Shown here: positions 1-9,657 of the stretch, in pieces
Layout of the letters: each line of letters begins with the position of its first letter
How positions within the stretch are numbered: the stretch's first letter is position 1
From: UBA6115 sp050953005
GTDB lineage: Bacteria > Bacillota > Clostridia > Christensenellales > Aristaeellaceae
Direction of reading: 5' to 3'
NCBI GenBank assembly: GCA_050953005.1
Contig: JBMNLV010000013.1
Coordinates: 104,501 to 168,500, forward strand
Length of the DNA: 64,000 nucleotides
Made by a program: the position numbers and the translations under genes
The notes under the pieces: generated by a model
The model's input: only the letters and a program-made list of their open reading frames with translations
Told to the model about the DNA's origin: nothing
Databases searched by the model: none

Positions 1-801
1 CTGCCAGCCGCGGCCAGCCCAGGCGGGCGTTTCCCCGTCAGCAGGCTTTGCGCCGGGATTGGCTGTATCGGCCTCTTCCGCCCTGTCGGCCTTTTTACAT
101 TCGGCAGTGTAGGAATAGCTGCCTCCGCGGGTGAATGTAGAGGTGATGTCCAGCTTCAGGACGCCTTCTTCCAAGGACCAGGAGCCGTTCACGCTGCCCA
201 GCTGGCTGGTGGCGGGGATGTCCACGGAGAAGCGGCTGTCGTCGTTGGTGATGGTGAAGGGATAGCTTTCATGGTAATCGCCCTGATCGAAGGTGTATTC
301 GCCGGAGCCGTCGGCGTTGATGATGGCGGTTAGGTCAATGGGCTGACCGCCGTTTTTGGGCTTGCCCGTGCCGCGCCATTCGCCTACCAGCTCCTCGGGG
401 ATGGTTGTCTGCGCGGTGCCGCTGTCCCGCTCCCACAGCAGGATCGGTTCCTGATCTTTCTCGGTGGGAACCAGCATGATCAAATCCGGAAGCGTGTCGC
501 GGTTGTACCGGAAGTTGAATTCAGTGCCGATAAAAATGTCCCTGTCCGAGGCATAAAGCGCTTCATCGCCATAGTACGGCACCGGCATCGCGGCGAACTG
601 AACGCCGTTCGCGCCAAGGGAAAGCGACTTGGTCATGCCGGCGATCACCAGCGTCAGCCGCCCGTTGTCAATCTCTATGCTGTCGAGTGTAAGATGATAG
701 TTCGTTCCTTCAAAGGACACATCCGCCGAACCCAGTTCCGCCAGTGCCGGCAGGGCGAAGAACAGGGAAAGAATCAGGGCCATTGCCAACAGCTTTTTCA
801 T
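1..801 (-). CDS. secreted protein of unknown function, C-terminus cut by window edge
   Basis: 267 residues are visible and the frame is still open at base 1. The start at 801 is preceded by a GGGGGG ribosome binding site. A signal peptide covers residues 1-21 (positive MKK, hydrophobic core, ALA cleavage site). Residues about 25-130 form an unassigned beta-rich part. From about residue 133 (EELVGEWRGTG) there is a lipocalin-like or calycin-like beta-barrel segment, similar in style to the LTGTWKG segment of the protein at 2918-5404. It ends in a low-complexity Ala/Glu/Pro linker, so another domain may lie outside the window. It belongs to a run of five secreted proteins on this strand. No family is recognised, and a cell-envelope or substrate-binding role is only a guess. 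Confidence 0.75.
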   Translation of the reverse strand, partial: MKKLLAMALILSLFFALPALAELGSADVSFEGTNYHLTLDSIEIDNGRLTLVIAGMTKSLSLGANGVQFAAMPVPYYGDEALYASDRDIFIGTEFNFRYNRDTLPDLIMLVPTEKDQEPILLWERDSGTAQTTIPEELVGEWRGTGKPKNGGQPIDLTAIINADGSGEYTFDQGDYHESYPFTITNDDSRFSVDIPATSQLGSVNGSWSLEEGVLKLDITSTFTRGGSYSYTAECKKADRAEEADTANPGAKPADGETPAWAGRGWQ

Positions 802-912
802 GATGGAACCCCCCTTATGTTTTGATTCGTATTAACCATGGTTTGAGTAGATTTCGCGCTGCCGGTTTGTTGGTTGGTTATAATTTCATCGGCAGCGATA
901 TGAATTTAATTG

Positions 913-1473
913 TCACGGTTCGTTCGCCGCGGCTGCGCCCTGATCCAAATATGCGATGCCCACAATGCCTTCGATGCTCGCCAGCAGGATGAGCGTGCGG
1001 TCATCCTGCAGCTTCCAGGCATATTTGCTGGTTTGGGCAAACATTTCCTCGTCAATTGAGCCGTCCATGGCCTTGACTGTATCAATGATGGCGCTGTAAT
1101 CGCTGACATTGGGTTCGCCGTAGGCGGCGGTCATTTCCGCCTTTGCGTTTTCCAGCGTTTCCGCGGCGTTTTCGTAGCCTTCCAGCACTTCCTCAATGAC
1201 GGCAAGACGGCTGTTCCAAAACACATAGTACGTTTTAGTGTCGCACCCGGCCATCGTATCGCCCGTTCCCTGATAAATGGTCAAAGAGTCCCCGTCATAC
1301 CCCGCCTTTTGCTCAGGCGTGCCTTCGATGGCCATGACCTCCTCCGGCGAAGCGCCCCAGACGATGCCGTTGCGGAAGGTGAAGACATAGTCCTCAGCCT
1401 CCGCGCAGGCCGGGCCGGTCAGCGCGATGAGGAGAACAAGCAGGGATGTCAGCGCTGTACAGAATCGTTTCAT
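913..1473 (-). CDS. secreted protein with YVFTFRNGI domain
   Basis: 186 residues. The start at 1473 was chosen because GAAGGAGG lies just upstream; a longer reading to 1518 would run through that site. The signal peptide is about residues 1-25. The mature part begins with the motif YVFTFRNGIVW and is clearly paralogous to the N-terminal 170 residues of the 2918-5404 product: both have FRNGI-W, a GYGEPN/YGQPN motif about 90 residues later, and a final RTL-LAS-G-G strand. Here the domain makes up the whole protein. The pattern is reminiscent of small extracytoplasmic ligand-binding or inhibitor domains, but no function can be assigned. It is probably cotranscribed with its neighbours (105-bp gap). 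Confidence 0.75.
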   Translation of the reverse strand: MKRFCTALTSLLVLLIALTGPACAEAEDYVFTFRNGIVWGASPEEVMAIEGTPEQKAGYDGDSLTIYQGTGDTMAGCDTKTYYVFWNSRLAVIEEVLEGYENAAETLENAKAEMTAAYGEPNVSDYSAIIDTVKAMDGSIDEEMFAQTSKYAWKLQDDRTLILLASIEGIVGIAYLDQGAAAANEP

Positions 1474-1578
1474 GGGTCTACCTCCTTCTTTTTGGGGATT
1501 GTTTGGAATGTTATTCAAAACGCGATGGTCAGCATCAGAAGCCGGTGTTTTTTCATGTTTTTTTCGCAGCGTTTATCG

Positions 1579-2874
1579 CTATTTGCTGAACATCCCGGTA
1601 TAAGGAATCTGCAGCGCGCAGCCGCCGGGGTTGGATCTCCCGCAGAGCAGGTCGCCGCCGTTCCAGCTGAGCATCGTTAGGTGCATCAAGAAACGATGCT
1701 CAGCTTCCTTTTCATCGTAGAGCGCCTCAAGCTGTACGTTGGTCATCAGAATGTCGGCCTCCAGGGTTTGCAGGTCGAGGGCAAGCAGATGGGCTGACTC
1801 CGTGTCGTAAAGCAGAAGCCGCGCTCCGTCGGCGGCTATCCCGAGGGGGACCAGCGCCCTTACTTCGGAAAGCGGGTATCCCAGCTCGTCTACAGCCGCA
1901 TCGCGCTCAGCACGATATAGGGCGGGCGGCGTGAGGCTCTTTACTAAAAGCGCCTTCGCGGTATCGTCGCCCCCGGCAAACGTCCACATGGGGCTGCACA
2001 TCGCGTATTGCGGGCTGTATGCCACGCCTGCGCCTGTCTGCTCGCTGAAAAACAGCGTATCGGGTACGCGCGCAAGGCCGCCCGCCTCAACGCGCCGAAG
2101 CTCCCGCCCGTCCGCGCCGTAATGGACAAAGAAAACATCGCGCACGAGCACATTTTTTCCCTCGACCTGCGGCTGCTCCGCACGGGTAACGTACTCGATC
2201 AGCCACACGCTGCCATCCGAAAGCAGGCACATGGAGAAAGGAACGATCACGCCACCCTTTGCAGTGGCAAGCGGAAAAGCTTCCGCTTTGGCGGTATCGG
2301 GCTTGAGCAGCCACATCCCGCTCATGTCTCTGCTGCGGAAAAGCACGCTGCCGTCCGGGCCCACGCACGCGGCCGAAGCATCCAAATACAGCGTTTCGCC
2401 CGTGCGCGTGTCCACGCGCGCATAGCAGGACATCGCAGCGGAGTAAAGCAGCATGTAATTGCCGCCCGTTCCCGCAAGCCTGGGCCAGCCGCACCAGCCG
2501 GCGCGCATCACCACCGCCGCCGCGCCGCCGTTTTTCTCAATGAGCGCCGTACGGGTGGCCTCGTCCTGCACTTTAGCGTTCAAATAAAGCATGCTGTGCG
2601 CCAGCAGCTCCAGATTGGGATCCTCCGCAAAGTACAGCGCGCGGGATGCCCCGGTGGTCTTGTCCAGCACGCTCAATCTCAGATTGCGGTTCGGTGGAAT
2701 CGTCATGGGCAGCTCCTCGCCCAGCAGGAAGCGCGCGCCGTCCGCGTTTGCGGCAAGGACGTATTGGCTCGTTCCTGCCACGCTCAGCCACGCGGGCGCG
2801 TCAGCATAGGCGGGGCAGGCGGCGCAAAGCATCATAAGGACGATCAGAAGAAGCGCAAGAAGCCGGTTTTTCAT
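1579..2874 (-). CDS. secreted protein, possible beta-propeller
   Basis: 431 residues from the start at 2874, which follows GGAGGGTATTCCC; an ATG six codons upstream would place the ribosome binding site inside the gene. The signal peptide is about residues 1-25. The rest is a series of short beta-strand blocks such as LLLYDTESAHLLALDLQTLE and ETLYLDASAACVGPDGSVLF, the kind of repeat seen in beta-propeller (YVTN/WD-like) folds. No catalytic motif was found. It lies 43 bp downstream of the 828-residue secreted protein, probably in one operon with it. Confidence 0.7.
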   Translation of the reverse strand: MKNRLLALLLIVLMMLCAACPAYADAPAWLSVAGTSQYVLAANADGARFLLGEELPMTIPPNRNLRLSVLDKTTGASRALYFAEDPNLELLAHSMLYLNAKVQDEATRTALIEKNGGAAAVVMRAGWCGWPRLAGTGGNYMLLYSAAMSCYARVDTRTGETLYLDASAACVGPDGSVLFRSRDMSGMWLLKPDTAKAEAFPLATAKGGVIVPFSMCLLSDGSVWLIEYVTRAEQPQVEGKNVLVRDVFFVHYGADGRELRRVEAGGLARVPDTLFFSEQTGAGVAYSPQYAMCSPMWTFAGGDDTAKALLVKSLTPPALYRAERDAAVDELGYPLSEVRALVPLGIAADGARLLLYDTESAHLLALDLQTLEADILMTNVQLEALYDEKEAEHRFLMHLTMLSWNGGDLLCGRSNPGGCALQIPYTGMFSK

Positions 2875-2917
2875 GGGAATACCCTCCTTCATTTTTTTCC
2901 GTCAGATGCCCAGGCCG

Positions 2918-5404
2918 TCACAGCATGTCTGCGGGCACCATCATCGTATGGGCAGGCATTCCATAGAAATTAGCGATGATGCTTACGACAGGCGCCGCCA
3001 GCCAGCTGCCATCGTATTGCGCAAGCGTAAGGGGAAAATAGACGGTACGGCTGTCAAGCTCCAGCGTAACGATGATCTCGGTGATGTCCGTCATGCCATA
3101 AAGCGCTTTATGCCGTGCCATCGCTTTTTTCCAGTTGTTCAGCTGATCCTTGTTCTTAAAGTCCGGCGTCTTCGTTCCCTGGTAGGTAAGCCTTGACAGC
3201 ACGTTGTCTGTATTCGCTATCTCAAGCAGCTCTTTCAGGGTATGCTCCTTTGTGGTAATCGGTATACCGCTGGCATATTTTTGAAGACTTTCGTCATTGC
3301 TTTTCAGCATGAGACTGGAGCTGATCATCCTTTTCAGGAGATCATTCACAAAATAGGATTCATTGTAGGCAATCGCAAGGGCGTCTGACGGCTGCATCAG
3401 GAACCGACCGAATTGTATCATTCTGTATGCCTCAACTTGGGCGGCAAGGTCGAAGTTCCGCGCCATCTCGGGAATCGCATAGCAGCCCAGAAACGCCTGA
3501 ATGTCTCCGGCGATCAGCGCTTCCGCGGCCGCCTTGGCGCATTCCTCCGCCGTATTGAAGCCGCGCGCGGTGACGCGGCCGGCGGGCTGCGGCGCTTCTT
3601 CGCCTGCCGGCGCGGGCGCTGCGCTGTCGGGATCTATGGTCAGGGACTTTGGCAGCATGTACAGCGGAGCGTTGCCCACGCGCATAAAGTTGAGTGTTTC
3701 TCCGTCTGCTTCCAGCGTGAGCGTGTCCGCCGTCACCTGATAGCGCATCACTGTCTCATTGCCCTGTTCACCGATCTGCATCAAGCGAAGCTGCCCGCCG
3801 CCCGCCTCGAAGATGGCATGATCCGCTTCCGCGTAATCATTAACCGCTACCATATGATAGCCATCCTCGCTGAATTGGCAATAAACACTCCTCTGATTGC
3901 TGACGCTTCCCTTCCATGTGCCGGTGAGCGCGGGATCTGTTCGCGTGTCGGGCTGAACGGGCACCGCCTTCGCCGCGATGTCGGCGTTCAACAGGGCGGC
4001 GGCGTTCAGCCACAGCGCCGGGCGTATGAGATATTCATCTGACACATAATCGCCTGAATGGCTGATGGAACCATCATCATAGACATAGCAGCAGTAAGTT
4101 TCCTTGCGGCCCGGTGTGCGAAGCACCCAGCTTAACGTCGGCGCGTTATTCTCCAGCGTGCGCTCGGCCTTCCAGAAGGCAGCGTAGTCGTCCAGCGACG
4201 GCAGCGCGATCGCCCATTTTCCTTCACGCAAATGTAGCTGGGGCAGCGCTTTCATAAGCGCGTCATATTCTGCTTTTGCAAGCCGATCCTCCTCCTCCTG
4301 AGGGTAGCCGTCGGTTTCGTATGACTCCCTGAGCGCAGCGTAGGTGGGGGCTGTCAGGCGGTATCCCATGGCCGTATAATCGCTGCTCGAGCCAAAATAG
4401 AAGTATCGCTCCGCTTCCTCGCAGCTGAGCACAAACACATCGTCCAGCGTGTCGTTCCCACCGGATACGTTTGCCTGCGTCTTTTGGCCCGCGTAGTAAT
4501 ATTCATCGTAATTCCCGGGCGTGGACAGTTTCGCGCGCACGATGTGCGAGCGTTGCGCCGGCGTGAATGCGGCGGAGCAAAACTCGCTGTTCAGCCATGT
4601 CCGCAGGTCGCTTGTTTCCCAGGTCACAGGTTCGTTCTCATAATGATAGGGGTAATAAGCCAGCGCGTACTGCGAAATCAGCAGGATGCGGTCATCGCCC
4701 GAAACCGCGCCGTCCTCCACGTCCAGAACCAGCCACTGAATTGGTTCCGTACCGTTGCTTTCGTCGCCGTCCTGCTCATAGCTTCCAAACACAACCGTAT
4801 CGCCTTCCTCAACGCGCAATGCCGCGCCCTCCGGATCAGCGGCGGTTTCCCTGGGCGCGAATGGCGCCTCGTTGAGAAAGATCAGGCCCACGCCATCAAC
4901 GTCCGACGCAAAAACCAGCGTGCGCTCGTCCGGCAGAATCCAGCCCGCCCACGGCGATGCCTCGACCGGAACGGTTTCTACATCGCTTCTGCTGATTATC
5001 CTCAAGATATTGAGCACGCGACTCAGTTCCGTCATGTTGGGCTGGCCGTACATCCCGGTCAGCGCGGCCTTGATATCCGCGAGCGCCTCCGCGTTGTCCG
5101 TATCTCGGTCAGGGATACAGCCAATGCAAATCAGCGTGCCGTTCATAGAACAATAAAAGAGATCAACTGACAGCCCGGCGAACAAAGCGCCATACACGTG
5201 GAACATCGATATGCCGCCATCGGTATGAACGTCTCTTCCGAACAAGCCCTCCGCCTCCATCGCTTCCTCAAGGGTTGAATCCCATGTGATTCCATTGCGG
5301 AAGGTGAAGACGTATTCGCCGGCGGTTTCCTCCGCCAGCGCGGGCGCGGGCGTCAGACAGAGCGCGAGCTGCGCGCAGAGCAGCAAGGAAATGAGTTTCT
5401 TCAT
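2918..5404 (-). CDS. large secreted multidomain protein, FRNGI domain plus DUF6273-like domain
   Basis: 828 residues; the start at 5404 has GGAGGG upstream. Order: signal peptide (1-24); YVFTFRNGITW domain (about 28-185), paralogous to the 913-1473 protein; a DUF6273-like domain (about 200-470) recognisable by VVFGSYEQDGD, PIQWLVLDVEDG, ILLISQYAL, TWETSDLRTWLNSEF and AFTPAQRSHIV; a calycin-like LTGTWKGSVSN segment (about 490-580); and a C-terminal domain (about 620-828). DUF6273 domains are common in secreted Firmicutes proteins and resemble the formylglycine-enzyme/C-type-lectin fold; a binding rather than catalytic role is likely (inference). The next gene upstream is 27 bp away. Confidence 0.8.
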   Translation of the reverse strand: MKKLISLLLCAQLALCLTPAPALAEETAGEYVFTFRNGITWDSTLEEAMEAEGLFGRDVHTDGGISMFHVYGALFAGLSVDLFYCSMNGTLICIGCIPDRDTDNAEALADIKAALTGMYGQPNMTELSRVLNILRIISRSDVETVPVEASPWAGWILPDERTLVFASDVDGVGLIFLNEAPFAPRETAADPEGAALRVEEGDTVVFGSYEQDGDESNGTEPIQWLVLDVEDGAVSGDDRILLISQYALAYYPYHYENEPVTWETSDLRTWLNSEFCSAAFTPAQRSHIVRAKLSTPGNYDEYYYAGQKTQANVSGGNDTLDDVFVLSCEEAERYFYFGSSSDYTAMGYRLTAPTYAALRESYETDGYPQEEEDRLAKAEYDALMKALPQLHLREGKWAIALPSLDDYAAFWKAERTLENNAPTLSWVLRTPGRKETYCCYVYDDGSISHSGDYVSDEYLIRPALWLNAAALLNADIAAKAVPVQPDTRTDPALTGTWKGSVSNQRSVYCQFSEDGYHMVAVNDYAEADHAIFEAGGGQLRLMQIGEQGNETVMRYQVTADTLTLEADGETLNFMRVGNAPLYMLPKSLTIDPDSAAPAPAGEEAPQPAGRVTARGFNTAEECAKAAAEALIAGDIQAFLGCYAIPEMARNFDLAAQVEAYRMIQFGRFLMQPSDALAIAYNESYFVNDLLKRMISSSLMLKSNDESLQKYASGIPITTKEHTLKELLEIANTDNVLSRLTYQGTKTPDFKNKDQLNNWKKAMARHKALYGMTDITEIIVTLELDSRTVYFPLTLAQYDGSWLAAPVVSIIANFYGMPAHTMMVPADML

Positions 5405-5431
5405 GGGGATCCCTCCTTTTTGTGAGTCATA

Positions 5432-7162
5432 TCAGCGTTCCGGCGGCCATGCCACCCACTCCACCTCGCGTTTCAGGCACCATTGATGCGCCGGAGAGCC
5501 TTCCGGGGCGTGCACCACCGAACCATCGGAGCAAATGGACAGGGAACAGGTCAATGCGGTTTCAGCGCCTGGGATATACACGTGCACGCCATCGCAAAAA
5601 ATAATGGCCTTCGATTCTATCTCCGCAAGGCATGCCGGCAAAGTAATGGACTGAAGGTTTTTGAGTGAGGAAAATGCATGCTCCCTGATCCGCTTCACAG
5701 GGCATCCGCCCAGTTCGGCGGGCACTGTCACCTCCCCGCCGTTGCCCAGATACCGCATCAGGATGGCTTCGCCCTCCAGCACGCCGTATTCAAAGTCTCC
5801 CTCTGCGGTATAGGCTGGCCGGGGCATGGCCTCCGGGCTGGGACAGGGCGTGTAGCCATATCCTTTTTTCTCCGCCCACTCGGCGGCAGGGCTGCCCTCC
5901 GGCGTATAAATGCGTAAATTGCCAGAATTCAGCAGGCAACCGCCAAAATAAGTGACAGTTTGCGGGATATAGACACACAGCATATTAGAAGCAATGTACA
6001 GGAAATAACTTCCCAATCGCTCCGCCCCTTCCGGGAGGATCAGATAGGGGATATGTGCGCCGTTTTCCAAGAATCCATAGCTGTAAGCCTTCAGCGTGGA
6101 GGGCAGTGTGACAGAGCGCAGAACATCCCCGCCGGGGAAAGCTTTTTCACCGATGGTTTCCAATCCTTCGTTCAGGGCGAGCTCCTCTAACGGCGCTCCA
6201 TCAAACGCCTCGTCGCCAATGGCGCGCAGCGTGGAGGGAAAATTGACGGCACGCAGCCTTTCACAGCCGGCAAAAGCTCGCCCGCCAATGCACACAAGGC
6301 CCTCGGGCAGATGTACCTCCTGCAGTGAAGGACAGGCTTTCGCAAGATTTCTGAGCGTAATGTTGGTCACCGGATAGCCCTCCGCCTCGGCAGGAATATC
6401 CAGTACTTCTCGGTCGCCTTCCACCTTGTACAGGGTGCAGCCGCGCCCGGTCACGTTGAAATACAGCGGGCCTTCCGCGGTTTCTACTGTTAGAATCCGG
6501 TTTAGAAACAACGGCTGTATCCCTGCCCACAGCAGGCTGGGGGACGTGCTATACCCCACCAGCGTGCCAAAGCCCGAAGATGGCGGCGTTGTAATATCGT
6601 GGTACAGCTGATAAAGGGTATCTGAATCGAACAGCCGGGCATACAGCGCATAGTGGCGGTTGTATGCAGAGCCGATATAGTCGCCTCGCTTGGTCAGGTA
6701 ATGCCGCAGAATCAGCACGCCCTCCGCTTCCTCCACGCTGCGCGCGCGCATGGGTTCGGGCAGCCGGACATACAGATCGCCCGCCAGACGAACCTTTTTT
6801 TCATCGTCATCGTTATCGTCATACAGCGCGATCAGCCTTTTGTTTTTGAACTGCTCCGGCAGGCTGTCGGCCTTCTTCGCGGCGCCATATGCTTCCTCAG
6901 CCGGTATCCATTCCTGCCCGCCCGCGGCTTCCGCGTTGAGTTCGACCTGCCAGCCGCCTGTTTCAAACTCTTCCGCATGGGCGACAGAAGCTTCATAGAG
7001 CAGGGCCAGCTGTCCGTCCAGGCCGTCCAAGCCGGCCAAGGCGTCCCGCAGGTCATCCAGCCCGTCCGCCGCCTGTCCGGGCACGCTGCCCATCACGCAC
7101 AGCGCGCAAAGAAACAGAAGCATAAGGCGTTTGAATGGAAGAAAATGCTGATGTTGTTTCAT
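5432..7162 (-). CDS. secreted BspA-type leucine-rich repeat protein
   Basis: 576 residues. The N-terminal signal peptide is preceded by a basic stretch (residues 1-32). The N-terminal half (about 35-260) is unassigned. From about residue 265 there are LRR_5/BspA repeats with the recurring pattern LP-GL--IG--AF-GC--L--V--P: LPEGLVCIGGRAFAGC, FPSTLRAIGDEAFDGA and LNEGLETIGEKAFPGG. A second block lies near the C-terminus (REHAFSSLKNLQSITLPA). Both blocks end in PEGSPA..W signatures, typical of repeat boundaries in this class. BspA-type repeats mediate adhesion or protein binding at the cell surface (known for the family). No LPXTG sorting motif was seen, so it is probably released or non-covalently attached. 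Confidence 0.85.
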   Translation of the reverse strand: MKQHQHFLPFKRLMLLFLCALCVMGSVPGQAADGLDDLRDALAGLDGLDGQLALLYEASVAHAEEFETGGWQVELNAEAAGGQEWIPAEEAYGAAKKADSLPEQFKNKRLIALYDDNDDDEKKVRLAGDLYVRLPEPMRARSVEEAEGVLILRHYLTKRGDYIGSAYNRHYALYARLFDSDTLYQLYHDITTPPSSGFGTLVGYSTSPSLLWAGIQPLFLNRILTVETAEGPLYFNVTGRGCTLYKVEGDREVLDIPAEAEGYPVTNITLRNLAKACPSLQEVHLPEGLVCIGGRAFAGCERLRAVNFPSTLRAIGDEAFDGAPLEELALNEGLETIGEKAFPGGDVLRSVTLPSTLKAYSYGFLENGAHIPYLILPEGAERLGSYFLYIASNMLCVYIPQTVTYFGGCLLNSGNLRIYTPEGSPAAEWAEKKGYGYTPCPSPEAMPRPAYTAEGDFEYGVLEGEAILMRYLGNGGEVTVPAELGGCPVKRIREHAFSSLKNLQSITLPACLAEIESKAIIFCDGVHVYIPGAETALTCSLSICSDGSVVHAPEGSPAHQWCLKREVEWVAWPPER

Positions 7163-7346
7163 GGTCTGGTTTCCTTTTCAAGTTTGTTTGAATATATTCA
7201 GATTTGAACAGGCTTTCGTAGCGCGCGGCAGTGTTGACTTCAGATTTTTTCGCTTTTGTCATTCATATATCTGCATACCTCTTGATTGCTCTTCCGCTCG
7301 TCAATGGGCGATCCTTTGCGCACTTTCCCTGATGACAGCGCCGGCA

Positions 7347-8882
7347 TCAGCTTTGGCCGGGACTCGCGCCATTGTCCAGCTTCTCATCCATCTCCCGGAT
7401 CATGCTTTGCAAAATGGAGATCACATAGGCCCGGTTGCCGAGGCTTCCGGTGCCGCGCTTCCAGATCGTTTCATAGTGCTTTTGAAACTCCTGTATGAGC
7501 GCGCTGTGGCCGGAATGGCACATGATGGGCACATCGCCGTTCCAATCGTTGATGGCCACGCTCTGGTTTTCCTTTACATGCCAGCAGTTGCTGCTGTGCA
7601 GCTCGGGCAGGTCGTCAAGAATGCGCAGTGAAAAGTTCGGGAAACGGTTCAGATATTCGACATACCCCGCGAGAATATCGCGGCATCCCTGAAGATCCAG
7701 CTCATAGAACCCCGTGCCGAGGAAATATAACCCGGCCATGAGGCATTTTCCCTCGCTGACGATCGCCTTGAGGCGCTTCAGCGAGATGATTTCCCTGCAT
7801 GGCATTCCGTTTTCCAGCATATTCACAAAAGAGTCGTGGAAGCGGCGGTATTCATTGCACTTCCACGCGTATTCGCCGTCGTCCTGATTGTCTTTTCTGA
7901 GAACGCGCCAATACGCCTCAAGGGACATATACATGGGGTTGACGCTGTCCTTGACGACGCACAACGCTCCGGGAATGCAGTATTCGCAGTACAAAACCTC
8001 TATCATATTGCGGACATAGTCGTCATTATAAATGTTGAACATGGACTGGGAATAGCGGTAGGTCGCGTCGAAGCTCTGGCTCATCTCCCGCACAAAATCC
8101 GCATCGTCTACGAACATGCCGACGGGATGCGCCGACCCGACGGGGGTTTCCGTGACGATCGCGACTTCTCTGTTGCGGAAAATACAGAACATCTGCTCCG
8201 CCACATTCTGCGTCGAGCCGAAAAAAGTATAGAAACGCATCGTGCCGGATACCATTTCTCCCATATAAGTCTGGATAATTTTGTTGAGATGCCGCGTGTC
8301 CCCCGACACGCAGATCACGATGTTGACGCTGATTTTCCGGTCGGCAAGCGCCCCGTGGAGCATATCGGAAAACGCGGGATCAATGATAATGCGAAGCTTG
8401 TCGCTGGTGAGGAACAGGTCCACGGATTCATCCTGCGGCACGGCGCGGAATCCTTCGCTCAAGGCGGCGGCGATCGCCAAGGTTCCAAACTCAAGTCCCC
8501 TTTGCTTTTCAGCATTTTTTTCGTCCTCGGCGGCATCTTCCCATTCATCGGGTTCGGCTGGATCATCGGCCGGAACCCCTTTGTCCGAGGAAATCCATTG
8601 GATCAAATTGCGCTTCATCCCCAGGACAGACTGAATGTCCACCGGGAGTTTCGACACTTTGAACTGCTCCTTCAGCCATTCGATCCTATCGCTTGTGTCC
8701 GCCTTCAGCAGGAGAAATTCGGCGATGTCCTCCGCCTGCCAGCTGTCTTTTTTGAGTTTGCGGTTCCCGGAAATATAACGGCTGATCAGAGACGGATCAA
8801 TCCCTGTCGCTCTGGCGAGGTCAAGGTTTGACATCTGGAACCTCGAAAGGGCGGCCTTGAGATTTGAGCTTTCACCTGTCAT
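7347..8882 (-). CDS. XRE-type helix-turn-helix regulator with large effector region
   Basis: 511 residues; the start at 8882 has GAGGTG seven bases upstream. The helix-turn-helix lies at about residues 8-40 (LARATGIDPSLISRYISGNR). An acidic linker follows (about 100-130, rich in D/E), then a roughly 380-residue region of unknown fold with no transmembrane segment, so it is cytoplasmic. The gene sits at the head of the minus-strand block of secreted proteins and has a strong sigma-A promoter (8941-8969) with TGTCA-N-TGACA palindromes around the start of transcription, so it probably represses itself. Whether it also controls the secreted-protein genes is inference from position. Ligand unknown. 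Confidence 0.8.
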   Translation of the reverse strand: MTGESSNLKAALSRFQMSNLDLARATGIDPSLISRYISGNRKLKKDSWQAEDIAEFLLLKADTSDRIEWLKEQFKVSKLPVDIQSVLGMKRNLIQWISSDKGVPADDPAEPDEWEDAAEDEKNAEKQRGLEFGTLAIAAALSEGFRAVPQDESVDLFLTSDKLRIIIDPAFSDMLHGALADRKISVNIVICVSGDTRHLNKIIQTYMGEMVSGTMRFYTFFGSTQNVAEQMFCIFRNREVAIVTETPVGSAHPVGMFVDDADFVREMSQSFDATYRYSQSMFNIYNDDYVRNMIEVLYCEYCIPGALCVVKDSVNPMYMSLEAYWRVLRKDNQDDGEYAWKCNEYRRFHDSFVNMLENGMPCREIISLKRLKAIVSEGKCLMAGLYFLGTGFYELDLQGCRDILAGYVEYLNRFPNFSLRILDDLPELHSSNCWHVKENQSVAINDWNGDVPIMCHSGHSALIQEFQKHYETIWKRGTGSLGNRAYVISILQSMIREMDEKLDNGASPGQS

Positions 8883-8903
8883 TCGGATTCACCTCACACA
8901 AAT

Positions 8904-8938
8904 TGTCAATGACAAAATTAAACACAATGTCAATGACG
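8904..8938. promoter_or_regulatory. paired palindromic operator for the XRE regulator
   Basis: TGTCAATGACA at 8904-8914 is an inverted repeat TGTCA-N-TGACA. TGTCAATGACG at 8928-8938 repeats it 24 bp away, and TGTCAAT recurs at 8964-8970, overlapping the -35 box. The sites lie between the -10 box and the start codon of the XRE gene. Confidence 0.65.
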
Positions 8939-8940
8939 GA

Positions 8941-8969
8941 ATTATAGAGCGTGAAAAATTATTTGTCAA
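8941..8969 (-). promoter_or_regulatory. consensus sigma-A promoter of the XRE gene
   Basis: On the minus strand: TTGACA (8964-8969), 17-bp spacer, TATAAT (8941-8946), both hexamers perfect. Transcription should start near 8934, inside the operator. Confidence 0.8.
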
Positions 8970-9383
8970 TCCCTATGGAACGATTTTTCCGCATCGCGTG
9001 ATATTTGATGCCGGTTATGGTACACGCCAATCGGAATCGCAAATATCATGTCTTGCTATTGCAGGGGCCATTCCGTGATGGTAAAATTTCGGCATGGTTG
9101 GCGGATGAGTATGCGGATGATACACATTTTTACAAGGGAGCCGATGGCAATGACAGCGTATTTTTGAGCCTGGTGCCATGGCGGCGAAGACCGCATGAAT
9201 TACCGGACACCCGGAAAAATCCTTCGCGGAAGCGAATTGAAGAAGCCGGGCAGCGGCGGGCAATATCCAAGGAAAAGCGTGCGGGCAGCCGGCCATGGGA
9301 TATCACGCATGTGCATGCTTTCCCTGTAATTGTTCAATAAAAAAGCGATAATTTAAAGTTGTGGGGGAATGATACATGTTTAA

Positions 9384-9512
9384 GACAAAAGAAATGGCGT
9401 CTCTAAGGTCTTGATGCCGGGGGATGCCGTGTTTACCGGCGGCGGCGACACCCACTCGGTCGCGAATAACGGAAAGGGCCACGCCAGGATGCTGGCTGTT
9501 GTATTTGAATAG
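9384..9512 (+). pseudogene. remnant of a cupin-domain gene (C-terminal motif only)
   Basis: A 42-codon stretch between stop codons reads VLMPGDAVFTGGGDTHSVAN and ends LAVVFE-stop. This fits cupin motif 2 (G-X5-P/G-X-G-X2-H-X3-N) followed by the last strand of the barrel. Motif 1 with its HxH metal ligands is absent upstream in any frame, and there is no start codon or ribosome binding site, so only the 3' end of a former gene is left. Confidence 0.45.
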
Positions 9513-9657
9513 TTTCCGGAGAAAACACATTGTTCATTCGTTCGTTAGCGTGAAAATGCGTTTTCATCCCTGTTTGTGTCGCTCTATGCGACATGAGTTT
9601 TGGTATTGCTTCCGATAGCAAGCAGGCGAACGCAGTTTACAGCTTCGAGAAATAAGG

